Source of the DNA: Aplectana chamaeleonis
Taxonomy: Eukaryota; Nematoda; Chromadorea; Rhabditida; Cosmocercidae
NCBI GenBank assembly: GCA_029168955.1
Contig: JAPDOI010001711.1
Coordinates: 62,001 to 126,000, forward strand
Length of the DNA stretch: 64,000 nucleotides
Direction: 5' to 3'
In this document: piece after piece, positions 43,371 to 55,306 of the stretch
How the letters are laid out: each line of letters starts with the position of its first letter
Numbering within the stretch: the stretch's first letter is position 1
The notes under the pieces: generated by a model
The model's input: only the letters and a program-made list of their open reading frames with translations
What the model was told of the DNA's origin: nothing
Databases searched by the model: none
Translations under genes and position numbers: made by a program

Positions 43371-44193
43371 AGATAACAAGTATAGTACTCACAGACTCCA
43401 TCGCGTCGCCTTGCAATGCAACGCGACGCGATGGTTGTCGCTCGATGGCAAGCTCGTAACTGCTTTTCTTCAGTGTTTTTTACTAACACAATCAAGTTTC
43501 ACAATGAAAGAAATACGCTAGGCTTATCTAGGATCACATCCATTTAGAAAAATACGAAAAAAAGGTTGGTGTTGCCGGGAAAAAAATTGTCGCTGCTCGT
43601 TTACGAGAAATTGCGTACATACGCAATAGCGCGTAATCGCCCAGCGTTTTCGCAGTGTTCACAAATACGTGCGCGACGCGATTTTCGCGTCGCACTGACA
43701 TATGCCATCGCGTCGCCCCGCGAAAACTCTGAACGCCACTTAAAATGGGCGCAGTAGTGGACGGAGCTCCAAGAAAACACGCCGTGCCCGTTGCCTCGCA
43801 CTTGGTGAAAAGCGTCCTACACGCGCTCTCCCCAGGGCAGACTTCGAAGAAATCCTGCTCAGCCAGTATGAAGAAAAATTTCCACCACTGACATTCTCTC
43901 TTCCCCCCGCCCAGATTCAAAACCTTGGTTCGCGCCCTCGAAGGGGTGGCGGAGTCCCGATAGACTACAAGAAAAGGTAATTTGGTGTACCATTCAAGCA
44001 CTCTGATTTGGCCAATGTCCGAGCGCCAAGTAGTCTTTCATTTTGAAATTGCTTGTTCTAAGCACCCGTAATGACAAACCAAGTAACGAAAACCCGAATC
44101 AGCCAATTCCAGGGAATTTCATGAACACGTGTTCATACTCACAGCACCCTGTCGGTCGCGCTTATTTTCCAGAAGGCTATAGCCTTGGAGTGC
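43371..44193. other. Intergenic, short palindromes
   Basis: Begins AAGTATAGTACTCACAGACT, resembling minisatellite-island borders, followed by CCATCGCGTCGCC palindromes at 43395-43432 and 43670-43730. No recognisable gene. Confidence 0.45.
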
Positions 44194-45144
44194 TCGGAAA
44201 AATGAAAACAAGTTACTTGTAACATAAAAGCTCAAAAACGAGTTACTTGTAACATATCTAAGCCGATGTAAGTTACTTGCGACTTATATTAGGCCAATTA
44301 AGTCACATGTAACATATCAGGGGCGGATTGCACGCGGTTTCGCTGTTGCATTTAGCCTAAATGACTCGAGAGAAATCGCAAGTAACTTACATCAGCTTAG
44401 ATATGTTACAAGTAACTTGCGTTCTTTTCTGAGAGGATACTGCAGCCAGGGCTCCTCCCATATGTTACATGTAACCTAAATGGCACAATTTAAGTCGCAA
44501 GTAACTTAAATCGGCCAAGAAGATATTTCCAAGAGGAATGTACGACGCACTCGCAGGGTCAGGCTTAAGACTGGCGTGTTGGTTCAATTACTCAAGTTTG
44601 AGGTACTTGACTCCACAGTGGCAGGGAAGGGCCAGCACAGCATTTTCTTGCTTTGTGTGTGGTCTGGGACACGCCATCTGCGTCGCTTGTCGTCTGCGTC
44701 ACTTGATGGCCACCCATAGTAAAAATATATAAATGTAAGTTACATGTAACATAAGTGTAACTTACATGTTATATGAATTTAAGTTACATGTAATATAAAT
44801 ATATGTTACATGTAAAATAAATGTATTCTTCACTTCCACACTGCCGATCAGTCCGCAAAGTGCGCTTGATTGCCGGAAATCGTGCTGCGGCGCGGTTGCG
44901 AGTATCCTCAGACAGGGATGTGGGATCACCCGGGCGGTGGGATCACCCGGGCACGAAGGCCAAAAGCGCCCGGGTGATCCACATCATTGTCTGAGGATGT
45001 TCATAACCGCGCCGCAACTATTCCTTCACAATCAAGTGCACTGGCGGACTGAACGGCAGTGCGGAGGAAATGGCAAGTTACTGTGTTACGAGACAATGAA
45101 GTAAGTTACATTTATATTACAAGTAACTTGTTTTGATTTTTCTG
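44194..45144. repeat. Foldback element with TTACATGTAAC repeats
   Basis: Ends AAAAATGAAAACAAGTTACT and inverted AGTAACTTGTTTTGATTTTT. The body has many AAGTTACTTGTAACAT-like palindromic words (44210-44520 and 44730-44820). A second foldback is nested at 44829-45073. Confidence 0.75.
44829..45073. repeat. Nested foldback, arms about 105 bp
   Basis: Left arm CACTTCCACACTGCC to GGATCACCCGGG, right arm its inverse. GCGGCGCGGTT and ATCCTCAGACA occur in both arms. Confidence 0.8.
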
Positions 45145-45405
45145 AGTGAGCGAAATCGTGAAGGAGGTGCCAATTGTTTCCTTAACACTCATTGTAGACA
45201 GAAATTGCAGTGGTTTTCTGCAGAATGTAGCTTTTCAGAAACAAAAAATGTCGCAAACAATAAAGGTGAACTGCCGAGAAAGGCTTAGCTGTTTAGGTCT
45301 CCATGTTTCTCAAGTTCGCCAAGGACGAATAATTGTTCGCGATAGCACCTGCCCATTGTTGAATCAACGAAGTGACCCCCAAGAGATACGACGCGCCACT
45401 CCACT

Positions 45406-48400
45406 TGACTTACTTGACTTAATCGGTTGGCTTTCGCCTGACGCGGTCATTCCGCATCTTCACCGAGGTGTGCCGTCCTAGTAGTCAGCCGTGTCCATTT
45501 TTCACGGTCTTCAGCCACAATTTGAACACATTCTATCCAGCTGTCACTATTCCATTTCCTGCGAAACGAAACATCGCGCCTGAACTGTCTTTCGATGCCG
45601 AGTGACTTTAAATCCTCTTTAACCACATCCGTCCAGAACTTTCGCCTACGCCCAGGTGGCCGTTTCCAGACAGGATTTGGAAGCATTTTTAAAGCGTGTT
45701 GTACGAGACGATCCGGCGTTCTTCTTAGTATATGCCCGAGCAGTCGAAGTCGACTTTCCATTGCTGCCTGAGATGGCGTTAGGAAATGCTGGCACACTCC
45801 CTCGTGTCAAGCGTTGATGTACTGCGTCGACTCCCTTGTAAAGGTCTTCGTTATGGCATAAGCGCGGCCAGAACTATCCAAGCAAACGCCTAAAAAGCTT
45901 CCTCTCCGTGCAATCCAACCTTTCCATCTGCGTTTTCGGTGCTGCCCACGTCTCCGATCCGTACATCATGATAGGGCGAATAGCGGATAGGTAGACGCGC
46001 AACTTGACTTCCTTCGCGATGGTGGTAGACCACAAACACTTGGTTAGAAGGTGAATGCAGACGTAGCTTTCGCACATCGTTGTCGAATATCCGCTGCATA
46101 ACTACCATCGTTCTTCAGCAAACAGCCCGAATAACAGAAATCGTCCACCAGTTCGATACATTGTCCGTCCACACAAACTCCAGTTGAAGGCCTCTGAGAG
46201 ACCCACATCTGCTTGCATTTGTCGGGACGAAGACGAAGTCCATAGGCTGCGGCATACTTCGAAACGAGGTTCACAATCCTTCGCAGTTTTGCGTTGTTTT
46301 CAGCGAATAACACAATGTCGTCGGCGTACTTCAGGTCGACAAAGGAGCGTCCTGATGGTGTTAGGATCACGTCCGCAGGAAACTGTTCTGCAACTATACG
46401 CATGATGTCATCAACGGCGAAGTTGAAAAGAAAATGTCCTGTAACGGCTCCTTGCCTTACTCCTGTTTTCGCCTCGAAAGCTGACGTAAATCCGACAGGT
46501 GTACGAACTGCTGCTGTTGTTCCTTTGTTCATGTCCTCGATTAACCGAACATACTTTTCCGGGACTCCATCTGCTCGCAGAGCATTGAGCAATCGATCAC
46601 GATGAGGGAGAGTCGAACGCAGCTTCAAAGTCCAAAAAGCAAGCTGTAATGGCTTCGAAAACCGCTGCCACGATTCAATTACTCTTCTCACGACGAACAC
46701 TTGGTCGATGGTCGATCTTCCAGGTCGAAAACCGGCTTGCTCATCTCTGGTCGTTCCTTCACGATGTTTGATAAGTCGCTCGAGAATGATACGTTCTATT
46801 ATAAAACCTTGTACATGACACGAAGTAGAGATTCCTCTCTGTAGTTCTTAGGATCCGTGACGGATAGCTTCTTGTGAAGAGGTACGATGATCGCATGTCT
46901 CCACGAATCGGGTATCCTTTCGCTCATCCATATGGCACGGATGGTGTTGGTCATTTCACGAATCCCAGACGGAGGAAGAGCTTTCAGCATTTCAGCAGTG
47001 ATGTTGTCATCTCCACCTGCCTTTCCATTCTTCATTTTCCGGACACAATCCAAAACTTCAGACTCAGTCGGCGGTTCCTCACTGACATCGTAATGTGCTC
47101 TCTGAACATGCGGGAGCTCAGGTACTGATGGCGCTGGACGATTCAGTAGTGAACTGAAGTAATCCTTCCATATTGGCAGCGTCGCATCACCAACTGCAAC
47201 TCCATTGGTAGTGTTCAAGACAGGAGAACATCTCTTCATCTTCCCGCTATACTGTGGCAGCAACGTGTAGGCTTTCTTCGGATTCTTCTCCTCCCAAGCC
47301 TTCTCGAACTCCTTAGCTCTACACGTCCACTCTCGTTCGCGGTCACTTTGAAGCTGCCGACGCAACTTCCTCCTCAGACGCTTCTCCTCCACGAAGTTTT
47401 CTGCAGTTCGGAGAGCACATACTCTGTTGTAGGTAGATGTTGTTTCTTCTGAGACGTAGGCCAACTTCTTCTTAGGCTGTACAACCGGGAGTGCCTCTTT
47501 CGAAGCGTCCTGGATGCACTTGACAAAAGAATCTGCGTCGCAAAGTTTCTTCTTAGTCCGTACTCCGATGTGAATAGAAACGCGTTGTCGGAAATTCCTT
47601 CTGCACTCTTCATCTCTGAGACTTGTCATGTCAATCCTCTGGAGAGGCTGAGCCCCTCGCTTCCTCTTATGAATCCTCGCAGTGAAGTTCAACAGAACAG
47701 GACGGTGATCCGAATCGAATGCGACATCCCACACAGCTCTAGATCTTCGAATGTCCGATACTGGAATATTCCTCGTTAGGACATAGACAAGCTGTAGTTT
47801 CCAAAGTTGTCATCTTCCGCTTCCGCTGCTCTTCTGGAGATAGCCGGGTTGGTCCCTGCCACGTAAGCTGATGGCGGCGATGATTCCTCTTGAATGTCGA
47901 TGCAATAATCAGACCACTGCGTTCACAAAGTCGACAAGGCGGTAGCCATTGTCCGATGTTTGCTCCACTGGGTAGAACCATTTACCGAGTACTTCGGATT
48001 CCTGATCAAGTCCCATCTTCGCATTTGCGTCAATCCCCACGACAACAGCATGTTGACAAAGGTATCCTGGCCAGCAACGTATTGGAGTTCCTCATAAAAC
48101 GCATCCTTCGAATTGTCTTCGGCGGTTTCAGTGGGCGCATGAGCACTCACTATCCACAGATTGAATCCTCTGTGATCCCGCAGTCGTACGAATGCATTCC
48201 GACACGACGTTGAGTCGAACTCCTTGACCATACCATTGAAATCCTTCCTTACAGCTATTGCACAGCCTCCCACTCTCCTATCGTCAGCGTTACCGCAGTA
48301 GATGGTGTACTCTCCGACGCTGATGACGGGTCTATCCTTGAGGCGGGTTTCCTGCAAAGCAGCAAACGGTGCATGGAAATAGCTCAGAAGTCTGGATAGC

Positions 48401-48480
48401 GCAGTTTTTTGGATATCACTCGACAGCGATCGACAGTTCAGGGTGGCGAAATTGTGGCTTGTGGCCAAAGACTCCATGAC
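45406..48480 (-). mobile_element. RTE-type LINE, copy 2, near full length, inactivated
   Basis: From 48480 downward the minus strand encodes an APE-type endonuclease (LNCRSLSS, LQETRLKDRP, SAHAPTETAE), then a 311-codon connector to RT start (47734-46799: [25 protein letters not shown]). The RT follows (46700-46044: [27 protein letters not shown]), then the C-terminal [15 protein letters not shown] segment ending at 45447. Frame changes near 47930, 46800, 46040 and 45800 inactivate it. The 3' end has a TTGACTTACTTGACTTA repeat. The 5' untranslated part may extend to about 48780. Confidence 0.9.
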
Positions 48481-48780
48481 TCCCTAGGTACGGATCCTAA
48501 GGTGTTATGGACCAGAGGCCTTAGTGTGCCGGACGGCGACACCTTTATGCAATGTGCGGGATACTTTCGCGATATAGTTGTGCACGCTATATCGCTCGAA
48601 CGTTCCCTGTGTACACTCAAACGTCTGCTGGGTTCAGTAGAAGCAGGGGCACCAACGAGCAGGTACCAACAGACTTGTATACACACCCCCGCCACTCCAC
48701 ACGTTATCATATACCGTTGGGCTTGCCTGCCTGTCGTTACATCGGTCCGGAGTTGGAGGGTTATCATTCGGAAATCTCCC

Positions 48781-48965
48781 TTCAACCGACACTTGACCGA
48801 TATATTTTTGCAGCGTTTCTTTCACGATCCTCTTTTAGGCCGTCGTTGGTGCTATTTCTCAGAACGTTTGGTACATCTCTGGAATTCTATGACGGAGTCG
48901 TTCGCCAGTACAACTGCAAGCTTCATTTCATTCGACATAAGAAGTAGGATGTGGATGAGCTTATA
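48781..48965 (+). mobile_element. C-terminal piece of another LINE
   Basis: Plus-strand frame FLQRFFHDPLLGRRWCYFSE continuing with RLVHLWNSMTESFAS; the FFS-R-V-WN-LP pattern is the usual ending of several LINE polymerases. Stop at about 48965. Confidence 0.6.
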
Positions 48966-49439
48966 ACGCAGTCTACAACAATTTCTTAACAATGCACTTT
49001 GAAGAAGCTTCTGAACATTAATACCAGCTCACACTTTTAGGCGACGGTTTTCAATTAAGAAAACTGGATGTACCTAAATGTGTTCGAGAATTTCGCCAAA
49101 GTGCATATATTAGCTATTTGAACGTAATTAGTTTTCGGCACGTCTTCATTCTGTGCGGTTGGTCTACAACATCAGCTCTCGCTCACATCACATCAGAAGT
49201 GTGAGGGCATTGAGGAGAGAGAAAACCGCAAAGAAGCCAGGACTCCGACCCAATTCGCCGTCGGCTGGCGCGGGTGGTATGCCGAAACCTCAGTAATCTT
49301 GGGGTCATCCCACTGAACGACCGCATCTGCAGTGAAGGACGACGAAGAACAACAGACCAGGGAAGTACAACCAAGACTGCTGACTTCTTTGTACTTGTAG
49401 CTCGGATAATCCTGCGCTGGTACGATTGAGAGAGTAAAT

Positions 49440-49510
49440 GTAAATGAACGTAATGCAAAATCCGCATGGATCCTGATGAGACTTCGCGTCCCCTAGTGGA
49501 GGCTTACGCC
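49440..49510 (-). repeat. Dispersed repeat R, fragment
   Basis: Minus strand shares ATCAGGATCCATGC and GAACGTAATGC-like words with 62092-62215. Confidence 0.4.
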
Positions 49511-49851
49511 CGGATGTCAGGCCGCCGTCGACGCACGAAAGCATGATGCCTTAAACCGAAGAACGCCCAATCAGACATACACGTTGAACTATCAATGCAA
49601 ATTCGCGCTGCTTACGAGGCGCGTAAGGAAAGCAAGGCTCCTATAGCTGATGGGGCTAGGATTCCAGGAATCTCCCGCAGGAGACCGCTACCAGTGTCGG
49701 AGTGCAAACGCTAGTGGCTGGCGTAAGATATGTGAAAACGTCCGCAGCAACTGTTTACACCCGCGCGTACGGCGCATTTGAGCGCACGCCTCATTTTATT
49801 TTTTTCTGAACGATTCTTTTCTGTGTTTGCTCGGTGTTCCATTTGTACTAT

Positions 49852-50077
49852 GGTCAATCATGCCTTTCACTTCGATCATGTCCATTATTCTGGAATGAGC
49901 CTTCTGGGCATCGATGCATGTTTCAGAAACGGTATCCGTCGTCGTGTGAGTGAGGACAAGCGATTCGAGAAGGACGTTCCGACAGATGATCACCTGAGCC
50001 TGAGCCCTGACTTACGCGAAGAATTTGTAGCTATTACCCGAAGATGTAGTCAAGGAAGGAAAGCATGCTTCATGTAA
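49852..50077 (+). CDS. Hypothetical small open frame
   Basis: 75 codons from an ATG, with unbiased, charged composition (SPDLREEFVAITRRCSQGRK). It could be extended upstream in frame to 49778. No splice partner, family or polyadenylation signal was identified. The frame is not part of a repeat family I could detect in this window. Confidence 0.25.
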
Positions 50078-50462
50078 TGAAAACATGCAGAATTCATTTT
50101 GTGTCGCGCCTTCGGATCTTGTGTTTAGGATTATGGTGTATGGCGAAATTTCGAAGACAACTATGGCGACCCATTTGCAGACGTGCTACTGTCAATTGCT
50201 GAGAAGAATGACGAACAACGGGGAAAAACCTTCACGCAGTTATAGAACACTGTTCACTAGGGTGATTGAGCTGCCACATATTAATTATTTTGTTTTCCGC
50301 ATACGTGTATTCAGCATAGTCAGTATTCAATAGATTGTTTGCATCATTTGATCATCATTTAGCATCTGTACTTATGTAGCATCATCAGCTGTGCAAGGTG
50401 GCGGCACTTTGTTAGGTAGGCTGATTGTAGATCCTCATAGCATTTATGTTCAGCAGTTTTCT

Positions 50463-50771
50463 CTACAAGGCTTGTGTCCTTTTCTTAACAGTAGGTGAAC
50501 TTGACTTTGTGTTCGCCTTGTAATCTCGGTTATAAGGTCTCGGGTCCTTCTTTTTCACCACAGCCAGTCGTTTCTCTGTCCACGGCTTCGTCTCATGCGG
50601 AAGTGGCACATCGATCTGCTCCAGCGGTCCCACGGCTGTATCGATTTTCGTTCGCTGCGCATTCCTGAGCATTTTCGGTACTGGCGTCTCGACTATAACC
50701 CGGCTAAAACGGCGGTCAACGATAATGCCCTCACTGTCATAGGATGACGAATCAGTTGAAGGGTCGATATT
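50463..50771 (-). CDS. Candidate terminal exon, unknown protein
   Basis: The minus-strand frame is open from about 50790 to the stop at 50463 (about 100 codons), without needing the internal ATG. Composition is that of a hydrophilic tail: STDSSSYDSEGIIVDRRFSR, VPKMLRNAQRTKID, KKKDPRPYNRDYKANTKSSS. A possible acceptor (TTCTCAGATAG at about 50800) lies inside the adjacent foldback MITE. I do not recognise the protein; it may be the last exon of a gene broken by that MITE. Confidence 0.35.
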   Translation of the reverse strand, partial: NIDPSTDSSSYDSEGIIVDRRFSRVIVETPVPKMLRNAQRTKIDTAVGPLEQIDVPLPHETKPWTEKRLAVVKKKDPRPYNRDYKANTKSSSPTVKKRTQAL

Positions 50772-51045
50772 TGAATGTACGGTGGTCTATCTGAGAACGC
50801 GAGGAATGGGCATGGGGGAGCCGAGCTTGTCCATTCATGTCCATTCCTCTCGGCATTGTCGAATTCATCCCTCCTATAGACGTAACAACCTCGCCATCCA
50901 CATCGATGATACATTCTCCTGTAACCAACTAAATGGCTGCTATGCTATCCGGCTGTTAATGTGCCACATACGCCATTTGGCAATGAGTAGCACGTCCAAC
51001 CTCATGCCCATTTTTCGCGTCCTCAGATAGACCACCGTCCATTCA
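50772..51045. repeat. Foldback MITE
   Basis: Ends TGAATGTACGGTGGTCTATC and inverted GATAGACCACCGTCCATTCA; GCGAGGAATGGGCATG and its inverse follow. It immediately precedes MITE copy B. Confidence 0.75.
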
Positions 51046-51049
51046 TACC

Positions 51050-51332
51050 TATTGTGCTTATCTGGGTCAAATTTCGGTCCGCAATTGCGTCTCGACACGC
51101 TTTGCGGCCGCACGCGCTCGAGTCAATCGAGTTTCCAGCTGCAAAGCCGACTCGATATGGCCTTTTTATACAGTTTTCTTCAATTTTGTTCAGTTTCCAG
51201 TTTCTAGAACCCACCTAGAGTCAACAGATCGGCAGCTGTGGCGCTGGAAACTCTTCCGACTCGAAAGCGCGCGGCCGCAAAGCGTGTCGAGACGCAATTG
51301 CGGACCGGATTTTGACCCAGATAAGCACAGTA
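51050..51332. mobile_element. TA-flanked MITE, CTGTGCTTATCTGGG family, copy B
   Basis: 283 bp. Inverted ends TTGTGCTTATCTGGGTCAAA and TTTGACCCAGATAAGCACAG, with inner CACGCTTTGCGGCCGCACGC. Confidence 0.85.
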
Positions 51333-52008
51333 AATCTTTCTTCTGGTTCGCCGCCATATGGCACTAAGAGCTTTATCGTTGGCCGCCGTTTCAGCCGGAT
51401 CACGGACACCACAAACTTGCCTCCTGTTTGTTTCCATTCGATAGAATCTCTCTGTTCTTGAATGTTCCTTTCGAGAATACCTCGTCATTGATTGTATAAA
51501 GAATATCAACTAATTGGCGTATGCCAATACGTACCACTTCAAGCCGACCACTGTGTCCTTTATAATTAGACCTAACGACTGTCTTTTTTATAACTCGGCG
51601 CTCTACGGTGAAACGTCATCGTAGTTTTCGCTGTCTTCCCTTTCAATGCGTTCTGGACCTTTTTCCAACTTCAGTTCAGACGGCAGTCAGTTTTGTTTCA
51701 GCTCTGTGCTAACGTTTCTTTTTTTTAGTGATCTGTAATGTAGTTTTTGTTGTGGTCATCATTGTTGATTATTGAACAATGTTTATTATATTAGTTATCT
51801 TTGCAGTAACTCGTTAAATATATGTTTGTTATTGTATTTATTCTGAAATAAAGCTGACGGGTTAAATGCATTTGTTGGCATTTGTCTTTTGTGAGATCAA
51901 TATATAGAAAACTGATGTTGCCGCATGAGTCTTACAGAGCGGGTTGAATGTCGAAATCCACTTGTCTTCATGGAGCTGCGATTATGGTCAAGGTAGTCTC
52001 TGACACAT

Positions 52009-52290
52009 ACTTTGCTTATCTGGGGCATATTCCGGTCCGCCGTTGCGTCTCGACACGCTTTGCGGCCGCACGCGCTCGAGTCAGCCGGGTTTCCAGCGCC
52101 AAAGCCGATTCGATGTGGCTTTTTTATACAATTTTCTCCAATTTTTCTTAGTTTCCAGTTTCCAAAACCCATCTAAAGTCAGCAGATCGGTGGCTGCGGC
52201 GCTGGAAGCTCTTCTGACTCGGGAGCGTGCGGCCGCAAAGCGCGTCTAGACGCAATTGCGGACCGGAATCGGGCCCAGATAAGCACAGTA
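52009..52290. mobile_element. TA-flanked MITE, CTGTGCTTATCTGGG family, copy C
   Basis: 282 bp. Same family as 51050-51332, in the same orientation; right end GGGCCCAGATAAGCACAG followed by TA. Confidence 0.85.
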
Positions 52291-52444
52291 TATAGACGAT
52301 ATTACCTAGCGGGTTCGTGAATTACAAGGTGCTTCAGCTTCCTTGTTTTCGCTAGTCCGTTCTAAGGGGTTGTCTCGCTACATCTACATAGGGTGAGAAT
52401 CCGCTCGCGTCAGCGCATGCTTCGCATTCCTTCCCTTATGCTTG

Positions 52445-52675
52445 GTGTTACCTTCAGCTCGCTTAGCGCTAGCTTCTGCAGCTTGGGGTTAGCCTCCGCT
52501 CGCTTATCGTAAGGTTCTGCTTGCTTGGCGTCAGCTTCTGCTTGCTTCAAGTAAAATTCCGCTCGCTTAGCGCAAGCTTCAGCTCGCTTAGCGTTAGCTT
52601 CTGCTTGCTTTGCGTTAGCTTCCACTTGCTTAGCGTTAGCTTCTGCTCGCTCAGTGTTAGCTTCTGCTTGCTTTG
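52445..52675. repeat. 21-bp minisatellite that codes for a heptad repeat
   Basis: About eleven imperfect copies of AGCTTCTGCTCGCTTAGCGTT, some 24-bp variants. Because 21 is seven codons, the minus strand from 52625 reads EANAKQA/EANAKRA-type heptads, which would form a charged helix. The frame shifts near 52630 and no other coding evidence is present. Confidence 0.8.
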
Positions 52676-52796
52676 CGTTCGGTACAGGGATAATCCGTTA
52701 CTAGCGTATTGCGTGTTAACAGCCTGTTTCAAGAGTTCTGAGTTTAAAGATGTAATTTTGATGTGTTTTAGGCGTTTTATGCAATGCAGAGCGGGG

Positions 52797-52868
52797 TGTC
52801 GGTGGTGTAATGGTAACATTCCTGCCTGACATCTGAGTTTTGCGTTCAACTCGGTTAACTTGTGATTA
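52797..52868 (+). tRNA. tRNA-Gly-like sequence, probable pseudogene
   Basis: GGTGTCGGTGGTGTAATGGT followed by AACATTCCTGCCTGACATC matches the D-arm (A box) and the start of the anticodon arm of nematode tRNA-Gly. The T-arm (GCGTTCAACTC) is eroded and the acceptor stem does not close well. A tRNA-derived SINE is possible. Confidence 0.4.
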
Positions 52869-53404
52869 CTTGTGCCTGAAGTGTGAAGCCACACAAGGTA
52901 CACCATATTTAATGGGTGTGCTGCTTTGTTCCACCTGTACAAACGGCCACATTCATGAAAATTTTACATTCAAATCAAGTAACACAAAAAGTAAACATCG
53001 TATGCAAACAAAAACCTGCAGGAACAGGCAACAGAGGAATTCCAGGAATTTCTAAAAAAGAAAAAAATTGAAAAATCTGTTTTTTTATCGCGTAAGGCCT
53101 ATTTTAGAGTTTCGTCGCGATGAGATGTTTTCTGTGGGCATCGATGGATATCGCGCCGCTCGTCGATTCGCATATGAACCATGAAATCGCGCCGCGCCGT
53201 GGTGGAACTCTAAAAACCCCCTAACTGTAGACGTTGCATACTAAATAAACACAACACATTTAAACCTACGCCACATGGTCCCGCGTGGCCTCTGAAATGA
53301 GCTCCGCCCAAACAGTCAAGGGGGATAACGCTCGGCGAGGTCAATGCACCGAAAGTACTCAAATCTTGCGCGCGTGCCCCGTAATTCCTGTCTGGGATAA
53401 GTTA

Positions 53405-53475
53405 TTGCATACGGCGCCGTGTTTGCGCCAACCTTCAATAGTGAACGCAAAGTCATTAGATTCCATGCCGACGTT
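53405..53475 (+). repeat. Dispersed repeat R, fragment
   Basis: GTGTTTGCGCCAACCTTCAA and GAACGCAAAGTC match the minus strand at 17290-17395 and 62092-62215. Confidence 0.5.
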
Positions 53476-53479
53476 GCCC

Positions 53480-54450
53480 AATTAAAACCGCGTGAGCCGG
53501 GCTTGCGCTCTGTATTGGGGTTGAAAAACACGGGAAACCCCAAAACATGAAATTTAGGATTTCCATGTAATTTTGTAGTAGACCGCACCTGCCTAACACT
53601 TGCCGAGTGCGAAATCTTAATTCCTCCAAATAAGCGAGATATAGGGGACCACCACGGGCCCCAACCTTCGAGCACCACCAAGGGTTAGGCCCCTTTTCTG
53701 AATTTCGAACCCAATAGCAGTTAGATGGATGGATGGGTTTCAGGGGCAATTTTTATTTTCACTCCCTCGCCGGTCTCTTTCCTCATTCTGGTTCGCTCTC
53801 GGGCAGCGATTGCGGAACACGAGAAATACAGGCCTGAGAAAACTTGCCCACCATATTTTCGCTCTCAGAATACAGGCGCGCTTCAGAAGCCAAAAATGCG
53901 GTTGTTAGGGAATCTGAACGATTTTAGAGATTTCATTGTGATCAGAGAGTGATTCTCTTCACGACATGGATAAAAGCTGGAAAAATTTTATTGAGTTCCT
54001 TGTGCCTTTAATGACAGTTTTCACGGTGGAATAGTTGCCCGTATATTCACAGAAACGTTAGCTGTGGGTCCCTCTAGGAACAACAGGGACAGAAATAGGA
54101 CGAAGAACGACCAGGAGGTGGGTGGAAATCTCGTGGACCATGCGACCCATTGGATGACTCCGCCCACGATATGTAACTGTTATCCACCATTCGTTTCAGC
54201 AAGGGAACACTTGCCAAATTTTTGAGTAGCTTTTATCGCGAAAGATTCTAACATTGAAGCATGCGCACTGAACCAAGCAAAGCCATTTATGGAGGAATCT
54301 TGAGGCGCAAAACCATTTCCGGCGCTTCTTTAGTCCAAAGTCCGCAGTACGCCAAACACACAATAAAGTGTAATTAAATATTTTAGAGGTTTACAAATGG
54401 GGTTTTCTCTAACATTTGGAAGTTTCGTGAGCGCTTTTCCCTATTATCTT
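53480..54450. other. Intergenic, no gene seen
   Basis: Short frames only. A half copy of the AGGCAGTGTTCACGA family may start near 53990. Confidence 0.4.
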
Positions 54451-54451
54451 C

Positions 54452-54692
54452 TACAGTTGACCGCAATGTTAAAAGGACATAGTGCGGTTGCGTATCGCAC
54501 TAAAACTACGGTAGAATCTGGCACTTTGCCAGATTTCGTCATCGATCGGCGCCAAAGCTGGTAGTCTCGTGAGCAGAGAGACGACGGTTGGCGCCGATCG
54601 ATGACGAAATCTGGCAAAGTGCCAGATTCTACCGTAGTTTTAGTGCGAGTCCGCAACCGCACCATGTCCTTTTAACATTGCGGTCAACTGTA
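54452..54692. mobile_element. Near-perfect palindromic MITE, Tc1-like ends
   Basis: 241 bp, with ends TACAGTTGACCGCAATGTTA and inverted TAACATTGCGGTCAACTGTA. The arms of about 105 bp differ at only a few positions by eye. It is an older-family relative of 749-1111. Confidence 0.88.
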
Positions 54693-55306
54693 CTTCGTGC
54701 AATTGCCTACTCAAAAACACCGAAGATTAGAATACGTTTTTTTTTGTCGTGAGCACTGCCTTTGAAGGCCGTATAGGGCCATCTCATGGAACTTTTTCTC
54801 GAAATTTCTAATGCAGTAGTCCTCTGAACTTTCAATTTCCGCTGATAATTCGAAGACAATTTTTATCGCGGGCACTGCTTCTAGTTAATGCTTTTTGTTG
54901 CGAAAAAGCTCGTAACACCAGAAAAGGGTTTGAACTTTAATCTCTCTGAGTAAGTGACTTCCGTCTCTGGTTTTTTGAACCTTCATTGTTAGAAACAAGT
55001 TCGATTAAAAGGATTTCTCTAAATCAGGAGTATTAAGCTCACAGACTCTCGTTACTATCAGTGGATAGCTACTATATAGTTTGCTAGGGATCCACCTAAC
55101 CCATACGAGTTCCGCTCACTTCCTGCCGTTTTTTTGTCATTCTTCTTCCCTGACCTCCCGTAAAGGGACCTAAATCCCACGTTCCTGATATAGGTATCTA
55201 GTTCCTTCGACGCTAACGCTGCCTTCAACTTTTCAATCACTTACTGTCCTTCTTCCAGACCGCCATTGTTCTCTCAATGTGCCGGTTTAACTGCTGCCTC
55301 TGCTAG

